The position numbers and the translations under genes are program-made. DNA of 64,000 nt from JAJFVC01 sp039698075. Lineage in GTDB: Bacteria > Planctomycetota > Planctomycetia > Pirellulales > Thermoguttaceae. Positions 41,542 through 49,208 of this stretch are shown here, one piece after another; the first letter of the stretch is position 1, and each line of letters begins with the position of its first letter. Location of the stretch: positions 25,124 through 89,123 of the forward strand of contig JBDKTJ010000014.1 of assembly GCA_039698075.1 (NCBI GenBank), in the 5' to 3' direction. The notes below the pieces were generated by a model. The model did no database searches. It saw only the letters and a list, made by a program, of their open reading frames with translations, and was not told the origin of the DNA.

Positions 41542-43908
41542 TCAGCGTGCGGAGATGTTTTGCAAAGACTGAAGGGCGAGCCACGCTTGGCCCAGCGACA
41601 GGCCCCCGTCGCCCGGCGGCGTCTGACTTTGAGTATACACCAAAAAGCCCTCGTCCGACAGTCGGGCACGGACCTTCTCCAGAAGCACGACGTTTTGAAA
41701 ACACCCGCCGCTCAGCACAATCGGCAGTCCCCGGCCCAACGCCGTCGCCGTCCGTGCGGCCATTTCAGCCAAGGCGTTGTGAAACTTCGCACTGATGCGC
41801 CCGACCTGCAGCCCGGCCAGACGATCGGCCAACACGGCACGGACCATCGGCGCCCAATCCACGATCGCCGGTTCCGCCGAGGCGTCTTTTTCAAACGGCA
41901 TCGGATAGGCGTCCGTTTCGCTCGGATCGGCCGCGAACTCGAGCGCCATCGCCGCCTGGCCCTCGAAACTGATCACGGCCGGCAGTCCGCAAATGGCCGC
42001 CACGGCGTCGAACAGCCGGCCCATGCTGCTGGTCCGCGGCGCATTGAGCCGTCGTTGGATCGCGGTCAGTAGCGTGTGGATTTCCTGCGCCGAAAACCAC
42101 TCCGCGGCCAACGGCGCCGCCTGATCGCCGAACAACTCGAACAACAGCCCCAGCGCGGAGCGTCGCGGTTGCCGAGCCGCGTGGTCGCCGCCGGGCAACG
42201 CAAACGTCCGCAGATGCGCCGCACGACGATAAGTCGCTCCCTCGCACCGCAGCGTTTCGCCGCCCCAAATCGTGCCGTCGGGGCCATAGCCGGTGCCGTC
42301 CCAACAGAACGCCAACACCGGTCCCCGCAGCCCATGTTCAGCCATGCACGACGCGGCGTGGGCGTGATGATGCTGCATGGGCAACAGCGGCACGTTCCAA
42401 CGCGAGGCCAACTGTCGGGCGTAAAGCGTCGACGCGTAGTCCGGATGCAAATCGCAAGCGACCACGTCCGGCGCGACGTGAAAGAACGCCGTCAGATCGT
42501 CGATCGCGCGGCAAAACACCTCGACGCTCGCCAGCCCGTCCAAATCGCCGATGTGCGAGCCCAACACCACGTCGACCGACGCCGACGCCTCGGACGGCAG
42601 CGCCAAGGCCACCGTGTTTTTCAGGTGTCCCCCAACGGCCAACACCGTCGGACGGCGTGCGGCGGCCCACGCCAGCTTGATGGGTCGCGGGGCGAAACCT
42701 CGGGCGCGGCGAAGCACCTGGACGCCGCCCGAACCGACCCGCACGATCGAATCGTCCACCGGACGCGCGATCGGCCGGTCGTGCGTCAGCAACACGTCGG
42801 CGATCGGCCCCAGCCGCGTCAAGGCGTCTTGCGTGTCGATGGCCATCGGCTCGTCCGACAAATTGCCGCTGGTGCAAACGATCGGGCGTCCCAAGGCGTC
42901 CATCAACAACCAATGCAGCGGCGTGTAGGGCAGCATCACGCCGAGATACGGATTGCCGGGAGCCAGGAGAGTGGAGAGTGAGGAGTGGAGAGTGGAGAGT
43001 GTTGCGGCGTCTTTCTTTTTCAGCAGGACGATGGGGGCTCTTGCGGACGTCAACTCACCGGCTTCCGTCTCGGAGACGCAACAGCAGCGGCGCACGTCGT
43101 TCAACGTGGGGAACATCAGCGCAAACGGGCGGTCGGGCCGATGTTTTCGCTGCCGCAATCGCGCGACGGCCTCGTCCGACGCGGCATCGACCAGAAGCTG
43201 AAATCCGCCGAGCCCCTTTAGTGCGACAATCCGACCTTCCCGGATCACTTCGACCGCGACGTCCAACGCCGACGCGCCCACGGCCAGCGTCCGACCGTCC
43301 GAGGCCAACAGTTGCAGCGTCGGTCCGCATCGAGGACAAGCGATCGGCTGTGCATGAAATCGCCGGTCCGCCGGGTTTTCGTATTCCGAGCGGCAGGCCT
43401 CGCACATCTGAAAACCGGACATCGTCGTGCCAACCCGATCGTAGGGCAACCGCTCGATGATCGACCAACGCGGGCCGCAATGGGTGCAATTCGTAAACGG
43501 ATAGCCAAAGCGACGCTCCGCCGGGTCGCGCAACTCGGCCAAACACTGGTCGCACGTGGCCAGGTCGGCCGGAATCGTCGGACGCGGCTCGGCCGCTTCC
43601 TCGCTGCCGAGAATTTCAAACGCGGCCGGCTCGCTCGTGGAATTGAGGACGGGAATCTCTTGAATATCGATCGCCTCGACGGCGGACTGCGGCGGCGCAT
43701 CCTGACGCAGCATCGCCACGAATGCGTCGAACGCGGCCTGTGGGCCTTGAACCTCGATCTGCACCATGTCGGACCGGTTCCGCACCCAGCCGCACAGCCC
43801 GCAACGCACGGCCGCCTGATAGACGAACGGCCGAAAGCCCACGCCCTGCACGACGCCTCGGACGGCCAGCGTCCATCGACGGACGAGATGTTCCGAGGAC
43901 TGTTTCAT
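41542..43908 (-). CDS. hypF: [NiFe]-hydrogenase maturation carbamoyltransferase HypF
   Basis: 788 residues. Acylphosphatase domain (GVVQGVGFRPFVY), two zinc-finger motifs (CDQCLAELRDP ... CTHCGPRWS, CEACRSEY ... CPRCGPTL), a YrdC/Sua5-like domain (PIVLL, PGNPYLGVMLPYTPLH, CTSGNLSDEP) and a Kae1-like domain (HHHAHAASCMAEHG, WDGTGYGPDGTIWGGE, LSGGCFQN). It makes the cyanide ligand from carbamoyl phosphate and ATP together with HypE. A short low-complexity stretch (TLSTLHSSLSTL) before PGNPYLG is encoded by simple repeats. Starts divergently from queD. hypA and hypB are not here. Confidence 0.96.
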   Translation of the reverse strand: MKQSSEHLVRRWTLAVRGVVQGVGFRPFVYQAAVRCGLCGWVRNRSDMVQIEVQGPQAAFDAFVAMLRQDAPPQSAVEAIDIQEIPVLNSTSEPAAFEILGSEEAAEPRPTIPADLATCDQCLAELRDPAERRFGYPFTNCTHCGPRWSIIERLPYDRVGTTMSGFQMCEACRSEYENPADRRFHAQPIACPRCGPTLQLLASDGRTLAVGASALDVAVEVIREGRIVALKGLGGFQLLVDAASDEAVARLRQRKHRPDRPFALMFPTLNDVRRCCCVSETEAGELTSARAPIVLLKKKDAATLSTLHSSLSTLLAPGNPYLGVMLPYTPLHWLLMDALGRPIVCTSGNLSDEPMAIDTQDALTRLGPIADVLLTHDRPIARPVDDSIVRVGSGGVQVLRRARGFAPRPIKLAWAAARRPTVLAVGGHLKNTVALALPSEASASVDVVLGSHIGDLDGLASVEVFCRAIDDLTAFFHVAPDVVACDLHPDYASTLYARQLASRWNVPLLPMQHHHAHAASCMAEHGLRGPVLAFCWDGTGYGPDGTIWGGETLRCEGATYRRAAHLRTFALPGGDHAARQPRRSALGLLFELFGDQAAPLAAEWFSAQEIHTLLTAIQRRLNAPRTSSMGRLFDAVAAICGLPAVISFEGQAAMALEFAADPSETDAYPMPFEKDASAEPAIVDWAPMVRAVLADRLAGLQVGRISAKFHNALAEMAARTATALGRGLPIVLSGGCFQNVVLLEKVRARLSDEGFLVYTQSQTPPGDGGLSLGQAWLALQSLQNISAR
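42967..43001. repeat. In-frame simple-sequence repeat within hypF
   Basis: About five copies of an AGAGTGG/GAGAGTG-type unit in tandem, encoding TLSTLHSSLSTL on the reverse strand between PIVLL and PGNPYLG, where relatives have a short variable loop. The unit differs in sequence from that in hydA but is of the same low-complexity style. Confidence 0.55.
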
Positions 43909-44018
43909 GGACGACTTCCCCCCCGTAGGTTCCCGCGGCCGTTTTAAAAGCCGCCCTACTCCCCCCAAGTTAATGTACGCTTCAAACGGCCCAAAAGTAA
44001 GTGGTCCACGACGAACGG

Positions 44019-44047
44019 TTGACCGACCGCATCGGTTGTTCTACGAT
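44019..44047 (+). promoter_or_regulatory. Sigma70-type promoter of the QueD-like gene
   Basis: TTGACC, 17-base spacer, TACGAT, ending about 30 bases before the ATG. Divergent from hypF. Confidence 0.55.
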
Positions 44048-44076
44048 GAAATAGACCTATCCGATCGGGTGACGCC

Positions 44077-44496
44077 ATGTTCAGTGTCTTGCGAGAAATC
44101 CATTTTTGTTACGGACACCGCCTGTTGAACTACTCGGGCAAGTGCCGTCATTTGCACGGTCACAACGGGCGGGCGGTGCTTGCCTTCAAGACGTCCGGGC
44201 TGGACGCGCAAGGCATGGTGCTGGATTTTTCGGCCATCAAACGCGGCGTCAACGGTTGGATCGACGAAAACCTCGACCACCGGATGATTCTCCAGCGCGA
44301 CGATCCGGCCGTGCCGGTGTTGCAACAACTCGGCGAGCCGCTCTATTTGATGGACTCCCCTCCGACGGCGGAAAACCTTGCCCGACTGATCTACGATGCG
44401 GCTTGTCAATTGGGTTTTCCGGTGGTCGACGTGCGTTTGTGGGAAACGCCGCACTGTTGTGCGAGATATTGCCCGCCGACCAGCGCCGGTGAATAG
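44077..44496 (+). CDS. queD: 6-pyruvoyl-tetrahydropterin synthase / QueD-like enzyme
   Basis: 139 residues. Zinc histidines in FCYGHRL and LHGHNG, the catalytic Cys in CRHLHGH, Asp-His (LDHRMIL) and Glu (WETPHC) are all present. The family turns dihydroneopterin triphosphate into either 6-carboxy-tetrahydropterin (queuosine path) or 6-pyruvoyl-tetrahydropterin. Which reaction cannot be settled; CxxxHGH favours QueD. folE at 29554 would provide the substrate. Confidence 0.82.
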   Translation: MFSVLREIHFCYGHRLLNYSGKCRHLHGHNGRAVLAFKTSGLDAQGMVLDFSAIKRGVNGWIDENLDHRMILQRDDPAVPVLQQLGEPLYLMDSPPTAENLARLIYDAACQLGFPVVDVRLWETPHCCARYCPPTSAGE

Positions 44497-44543
44497 CCGT
44501 CGGACCATGGGCAACGACTTTTTCCAGCCCACGTCGCTCGACC

Positions 44544-44571
44544 TTGTTGGCCGAAGGAAAGCGGCTATAAT
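44544..44571 (+). promoter_or_regulatory. Promoter of the small zinc-ribbon gene
   Basis: TTGTTG, 16-base spacer, perfect TATAAT. The -10 lies 57 bases before the ATG of the 44-residue gene. Confidence 0.6.
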
Positions 44572-44628
44572 GTGGAGCTGTCTTGTTTGAGTGAGACGTA
44601 TTTCGACAGCCTCGAAGGATCTATTGTC

Positions 44629-44763
44629 ATGGGAACCCGTCCTCGCACCGGTCATGTTATGAAGCTGAAGAGCCGTCGTTGCCCGAAATGCGGCGGCAAG
44701 ATCAACTCGCAGCGGACCCGCTGCAAACGGTGCCATGAGTTGCAGAGCCGGCCGAAGAAGTAG
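44629..44763 (+). CDS. Small zinc-ribbon protein (44 residues)
   Basis: A basic 44-residue protein with a CPKCGG ... CKRC zinc-ribbon pair, starting MGTRPRTGHVMKLKS and ending SRPKK. GAAGGA lies ten bases upstream and a perfect TATAAT precedes it. The composition resembles ribosome-associated or rRNA-binding small proteins, but I do not recognise a named family. Because it is short and basic, with its own promoter, it is likely real; function open. Confidence 0.65.
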   Translation: MGTRPRTGHVMKLKSRRCPKCGGKINSQRTRCKRCHELQSRPKK

Positions 44764-45320
44764 AGCGAATTCGGGTTGGCGTGCGGGTTTCGATTCGAAA
44801 GTGCAATTCCTCGCGTGGGGTTTTTGCCTCTGATTGGGTGCGCGGACGGGTGTCCGATCGCAGTTCTGTGGGTTTTTCCCGGCCTAAGTCTTCTTCAGAT
44901 TCCCCGCTTTCGGCTTATTGCGGTCGAGATATGGGTGCTGGGGACGGGCCAAGTTGGAGAAAGTTTGCCGTTTGGCGAACGCTTCCGGTGTGTAAAACGG
45001 TCCTTTTCCGGCCCTAGGGTCGCTGTATTTTCACTGGCTTGCGCTTGTGGAAATCTTTGCGCCACAGGAGCAGTAAACCTTTTGCTGGAAATACGTTACG
45101 TTCGCTCAAGCGTGATTCCTGAAGCGGTCGATACGGTTAGTGACCCTTAAGTCAAAGATGCGTGCCACGGTGGCACGTCTCAAGGGCGCGTCAGGCAACC
45201 GGATCGGGTAGGAATCGAGCCAAGGAATGGCTCGACGGCCCTGGCGCAGTACACCGTATGAATTGCAGGGGATGATCTAATTCCCTTCCTTGCAATTCAC
45301 TGTAAAGGAGTTGTGGCTCA
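44764..45320. other. Non-coding stretch upstream of the cysteine-rich protein gene
   Basis: No supported gene (a frame at 44776-45150 lacks ribosome site and protein character). It holds the second copy of the GTAA...CGTTACG motif (45073-45100), a perfect GTGCCAC-G-GTGGCAC palindrome at 45162-45176, and AAAGGAG just before the next gene. It may contain a long leader or regulatory RNA; not shown. Confidence 0.45.
45162..45176. repeat. Short perfect palindrome GTGCCAC-G-GTGGCAC
   Basis: Seven-base arms around a single base, about 145 bases before the cysteine-rich protein gene. Could be a protein-binding site or part of a dispersed palindrome; no other copy noticed in the window. Confidence 0.45.
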
Positions 45321-46115
45321 ATGAGAAGCAAGACGATTTTTGGAGCGCTCCTGGTGAGCGTCGCCCTGTGCAGCCAGGGGTTCGGTTTGGAACTCCTGGA
45401 TCGCATGCTTGGGCTGAACTGCGGTGGCTGCGGCGAGTGCAAAGCTTGCGCCAAGGTCGCCTGTTGTGAAAAGGCCTGCCCCAAAGCCTGTGTTCCGGCT
45501 TGCGAGAAGGCATGCCCCAAGGCTTGCGTTCCGGCTTGCGAAAAAGCTTGCCCGAAGGCTTGCGAGAAAGTGATCTGCGGCGAACCGAAGTGCAAGAAGT
45601 ATCATGCCACCCCGGTTCGCGACCTGTTCGACAACATCAAGGACATGTTCGAAGCCAAGGCTAGCATTTGCGAAGCGCCGAAGGCCTGTGAGCCGACCAG
45701 CTGCGCCAAGGCTTGCCCGAAGGCTTGCGAACCGGCCTGCGAGAAGGCTTGCAAAGTGAAGCATTGCCGCAAGGTCAAGGCCTGCGAGCCGGTTTGTGCG
45801 AAGGCCTGCGAGCCGGTTTGTGCGAAGGCTTGCGAGCCCGTTTGTGCGAAGGCTCCGAAGTGCCACAAGCTGTATCGTCGCCCCGTGCTCGAACTGCTTG
45901 AGGACTTGTTCGGCAGCTGCAAGAAGTGCGACAACGGTGGCTGTGAAGCCGCTTGTGGTTGCAACGGCGCTGCCCCGGCGACCAAGGCCCCGGCGGCTGC
46001 CCCGGCCAAGGCTCCGGAAGCGGCTCCCCTGCCCGCGGCCCCGAAGGCGGATCCCTCGGCCTCGATTCAGAGCCGTGGCATCTACCAGGCTTCCCGCAGC
46101 TTGGTCCGCAACTAG
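45321..46115 (+). CDS. Cysteine-rich secreted repeat protein
   Basis: 264 residues: signal peptide (FGALLVSVALCSQGFG), then a mature part with about 36 cysteines arranged in units such as ACPKACVPACEK (12 residues, about 2.5 copies) and ACEPVCAK (8 residues, 3 exact copies encoded by a 24-base repeat). Two segments without cysteine repeats (KYHATPVRDLFDNIKDMF and KLYRRPVLELLEDLFGSC) are alike and split the chain into two modules. A low-complexity Ala/Pro tail follows. AAAGGAG is well placed and a good terminator follows the gene, so expression is likely high. It resembles disulfide-linked wall or envelope proteins; not recognised as a known family. Confidence 0.75.
   Translation: MRSKTIFGALLVSVALCSQGFGLELLDRMLGLNCGGCGECKACAKVACCEKACPKACVPACEKACPKACVPACEKACPKACEKVICGEPKCKKYHATPVRDLFDNIKDMFEAKASICEAPKACEPTSCAKACPKACEPACEKACKVKHCRKVKACEPVCAKACEPVCAKACEPVCAKAPKCHKLYRRPVLELLEDLFGSCKKCDNGGCEAACGCNGAAPATKAPAAAPAKAPEAAPLPAAPKADPSASIQSRGIYQASRSLVRN
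45779..45850 (+). repeat. 24-base tandem repeat, three copies, inside the cysteine-rich gene
   Basis: Unit GGCCTGCGAGCCGGTTTGTG plus CGAA, three near-identical copies encoding ACEPVCAK. A second period of 36 bases is found at about 45474-45545. Copy number could vary between strains. Confidence 0.85.
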
Positions 46116-46144
46116 GACATCGTTCCTAACGGAAACGTAACCAT

Positions 46145-46186
46145 GGCCTGCTCGGGATTCGTCCCGGGCAGGCCTGTTTGTTTCTT
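46145..46186 (+). terminator. Rho-independent terminator after the cysteine-rich gene
   Basis: GGCCTGC-T-CGGGA, TTCG loop, TCCCG-G-GCAGGCC, then a T-rich tail (TGTTTGTTTCTT). Strong stem with a classical tetraloop, 30 bases after the stop. It argues against starting the next gene at the upstream ATG within it. Confidence 0.88.
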
Positions 46187-46220
46187 GACGCCATGGTTGA
46201 TGCCCGACGCCGAAAAAACT

Positions 46221-47126
46221 ATGATCATGGCTGTCGTAGAACTTCCAACGTCATCCTTCCTTTCCAAAACGGGCATGCCCAGTCCCGCCGTACAACCGTT
46301 GTTGGCCCTGATTGCCCCTCATGCGGGCGGCAATCCGACGCAATACGTCTTTGAACGGGCCTTCGCCGATCGCGAGCTTGATTGGCGCTATCTGACCTTT
46401 GAAATCGAGCCGGAGCGACTCTCCGCCGCGGTTCAAGGCCTGAAGGCGTTGGGGTTTCGCGGCGGCCACTGCGCCGACGCCTATCAAGAGGACGTGTTGT
46501 CGCTGGTGGACCGCGTCACGGACACCGCTTCGCAGGTCGGCGCCGTGAATGTCGTCTTTCGGGAAGGAGACGTGTTGGTTGGCGACAACACGGACGGCGA
46601 GGCTGTGCTGGCGGCCATCGGCCGTGTGTCGGACCTCGTTGGAAAGAAAATCGTCCTGCTGGGCGCCGGACACGTGGCCCGGGCCGTGGCGATCGCGTTG
46701 GCCGCTGTGGGCGACCTGGGCGCGCTGACGGTCGTCAATCGGTCGGAGAGCCGCGCCGTCGATCTGACGAACCTGGTGGCCGACAAGTTTTCCACGCCCC
46801 CGGACGTTGCCACGTGGTCCGCCGATTACGTGCCGCCACCGGACGCGGACGTGCTGATCAACGCGACCCGCCTGGGCGCCGATCCGCACGACGCGGCGTT
46901 GCCGACCCCGTTCGACGCGTTGCGGCCCGGCTTGCTGGTGGTCGACGTGGCGGCCTGCCGAGCCCGAACGCCGTGGTTGGACGGGGCGTCGCAGCGCGGA
47001 TGCCAGATTGTCGACGGGCTGACGGTTTTTCTCGAACAAGCCGCGATTGGTTTTCGGCGATGGACGGACGTGGAGCCCGACCGTCGGATCCTGCGAGAGG
47101 CCGCCGAAGAGTTTTTGGGATTATAA
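46221..47126 (+). CDS. Shikimate dehydrogenase-like protein lacking the catalytic lysine
   Basis: 301 residues. The NAD(P)-binding core is good (VGDNTDGEAVL, LLGAGHVARAVAIALA, VVNRSESRA, LPTPFDALRPG), as in AroE. But the substrate side is altered: the usual SxS is absent near the N terminus (GGNPTQYVFERAF) and the NVTxPxK motif reads GHCADAYQE, with Gln at the lysine position. It may act on a different substrate or be non-catalytic. The ATG chosen lies after the terminator; an earlier one would lie inside it. It could also start at the next ATG (46227). Confidence 0.75.
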   Translation: MIMAVVELPTSSFLSKTGMPSPAVQPLLALIAPHAGGNPTQYVFERAFADRELDWRYLTFEIEPERLSAAVQGLKALGFRGGHCADAYQEDVLSLVDRVTDTASQVGAVNVVFREGDVLVGDNTDGEAVLAAIGRVSDLVGKKIVLLGAGHVARAVAIALAAVGDLGALTVVNRSESRAVDLTNLVADKFSTPPDVATWSADYVPPPDADVLINATRLGADPHDAALPTPFDALRPGLLVVDVAACRARTPWLDGASQRGCQIVDGLTVFLEQAAIGFRRWTDVEPDRRILREAAEEFLGL

Positions 47127-47224
47127 TCGCGTCCGTGCGGCGATGGTCGCCATTTCGCCATTCCCGGCGGACGACCGACATGACGCGGCTCGCGCATCAT
47201 CCGCTCGACTTGCGGGGCGTTGCA

Positions 47225-48151
47225 TCACACGGGCACCCACTCCGTCGAGAGTTTTCCGGCCTTTTCCCACTCTTTTCGCTGAGTGATGGACCATTGGGCT
47301 CTTGGATCCCGCAGAACTTGCTCGGCCGAGATTTCGGGAAAGAATTGCTCGCCGACCCCTTCTTGCAAGAAGACGGCGTTCAAACAGCGATGCGACGCCA
47401 CTAGGCGATAGCCTTTTTTCCGACCCAAATTGACGAACGCCGGCAACGACGCCCCGGAAAGGCTTTTGGGGTCGCGAAAGCCGGGCCAGACATAGTCGGG
47501 GGTGTATCGCATGGACACGCTTTCTTCCCAGGCCTTTTGGAACTCCAGGATGACGACTCGCGGCTGAATGCAGTCGATCGCCTTCCAGATCCAATAATCG
47601 TTGCCGTCGATGTCGAGCGAGAACAGGTCGATTTCTCCCGTCATGCCGTTGTCGCGAAGGATCGAATTGACCGACTCGGCGGTGATCCAAGCCTGCACGA
47701 ACTTCGGCGGCCAGATTCGGGTTTCGGGAATCATGCCATAGAAGTCACGTCCTCGCGCTACTTTCGCCTGATCGCCGTCAACCAGCAGGCCGGTCCAACC
47801 GTGGTTGATGATCAAATTGGCCGTGTTACACTCGATGCCGTCGCCGGCGCAAATTTCGACGCACTTTTTGTTCGTCGTTTGGATCAACGAGAAAACGAAG
47901 TGCAGGACGCCGTCCTCGCCATTTTGCGAATAGGCGCGGAACGCAACGTCGTCGAACGAGGGCAACGGATCTCCGTGCCTCGCCAATTCCGCGTATCTCA
48001 GCGACAAGAGCAATTGCATCGCTTTGTCGACCGTCCCGATTCGATCCAGTTGTTTTCGATCTCGCAGTTCCAACGCCGGCGCCGGCGTTGGCAAACACGG
48101 CACGGATCCCATGCGACGCTTTAATGCTCGCATAAAACGAGAGATGGGCAT
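47225..48151 (-). CDS. FkbM-like SAM-dependent methyltransferase, copy 1
   Basis: 308 residues. A SAM-binding region (KKCVEICAGDGIECNTANLI) and DLFSLDIDGNDYWIW place it among FkbM-like methyltransferases. Such enzymes O-methylate glycans or other acceptors. AAGGAG precedes the ATG by ten bases. A tandem paralogue follows upstream on the same strand, with long identical stretches. The C-terminal ~60 residues have a conserved helical end (VWP/PV). Acceptor unknown; the neighbouring glycosyltransferase suggests surface glycan. Confidence 0.75.
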   Translation of the reverse strand: MPISRFMRALKRRMGSVPCLPTPAPALELRDRKQLDRIGTVDKAMQLLLSLRYAELARHGDPLPSFDDVAFRAYSQNGEDGVLHFVFSLIQTTNKKCVEICAGDGIECNTANLIINHGWTGLLVDGDQAKVARGRDFYGMIPETRIWPPKFVQAWITAESVNSILRDNGMTGEIDLFSLDIDGNDYWIWKAIDCIQPRVVILEFQKAWEESVSMRYTPDYVWPGFRDPKSLSGASLPAFVNLGRKKGYRLVASHRCLNAVFLQEGVGEQFFPEISAEQVLRDPRAQWSITQRKEWEKAGKLSTEWVPV

Positions 48152-48225
48152 CTTGTGTTTCTCCTTGGAAGATGTCGAAGAAAGGTACCACGCCGCCACC
48201 ACGAACCGCCACGACGCAACTCCAC

Positions 48226-49146
48226 TCAGACCGGCGTCCAGACGTCTTTCAGCAGGCCATTTTGAATCCATTCTTTTCGCGCGTTGACGGCCCATTGCGA
48301 TCTTGGATCGTTCAACACCTGGGCGGCCGGGATTTCGGGGAAAAATTCCTCCCCGACGCCTTCCCGCAAGAAAACGGCGTTCATGCACGCGTGGGCGCCG
48401 ACCAGACGATAGCCCTTCTTTCGCCCCAACTTGACGAACGCCGGCAACGAAGCCCCGACCAGGCGTTTGGGGCCGTTGTCGCCCGGCCAAATGTAATGGT
48501 TGTCCGGATTGTAGACCATCGACACGCATTCGTCCCAGGCCTTTTCAAATTCCAAAATCACCGCCCGGGGCTGAATGCAGTCCAAAGCCTCCCAAACCCA
48601 GTAGTCGTTGCCGTCGATGTCGAGCGAAAACAGATCGATTTCTCCGCTCATGCCGTTGTCGCGGATGACCGAATTGATGGACTCGACGGTGATCCAGGCA
48701 TTGGCGAATTTCGGCGGCCACATGCGGCGATCGGGCAAGGATCGATAAAACTCCCGGCCGCGTTCCACGTTTTCTTTGTTTCCGTCGACCAACAGGCCGG
48801 TCCAATCGTGATTGATAATCAGATTGGCCGTGTTGCATTCGATGCCGTCGCCGGCGCACACCTCGACGCATTTTTTGTTCGTCGTTTGGATCAACGAGAA
48901 AACGAAGTGCAGGACGCCGTCCTCGCCGTTTTGCGAATAGGCGCGGAAGGCGACGTCGTCGAACGAGGGCAGCGGTTCGCCGGCCCTCGCCAACTTCGCG
49001 TACTCCAGCGACAAAAGCAACTGCGCCGTTTTGTCATTCGTTCCAATCCGGTCCCATTGCTTTCGCTCATAAAGATCCCGCTCGACCGGCGCACTGGCCT
49101 CTTGGTCGTGTCGCAGCCAACGTCGCAAAAATGGTGGAACATGCAT
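48226..49146 (-). CDS. FkbM-like SAM-dependent methyltransferase, copy 2
   Basis: 306 residues, roughly three-quarters identical to copy 1 and identical over long stretches (for example AYSQNGEDGVLHFVFSLIQT). The ribosome site is weak, unlike copy 1. Lies directly downstream of the glycosyltransferase gene (gap 62 bases) and 74 bases upstream of copy 1, suggesting one operon. The N terminus differs between copies, so each may have its own specificity. Confidence 0.75.
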   Translation of the reverse strand: MHVPPFLRRWLRHDQEASAPVERDLYERKQWDRIGTNDKTAQLLLSLEYAKLARAGEPLPSFDDVAFRAYSQNGEDGVLHFVFSLIQTTNKKCVEVCAGDGIECNTANLIINHDWTGLLVDGNKENVERGREFYRSLPDRRMWPPKFANAWITVESINSVIRDNGMSGEIDLFSLDIDGNDYWVWEALDCIQPRAVILEFEKAWDECVSMVYNPDNHYIWPGDNGPKRLVGASLPAFVKLGRKKGYRLVGAHACMNAVFLREGVGEEFFPEIPAAQVLNDPRSQWAVNARKEWIQNGLLKDVWTPV

Positions 49147-49208
49147 CTTGACTGTCCGTCTTTGACCGGGGAAGATAAGGAAGCCCCAACGATCGCACAC
49201 CAGGGGTC

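Noticed and set aside
44776..45150. Open frame of 124 codons between the zinc-ribbon and cysteine-rich genes
   Set aside because: No ribosome site, no recognisable motif and overlapping frames of equal quality.
45474..45850. Regular tandem repeats that could suggest a CRISPR array
   Set aside because: The repeats are in frame, contiguous without unique spacers and encode the cysteine-rich protein.
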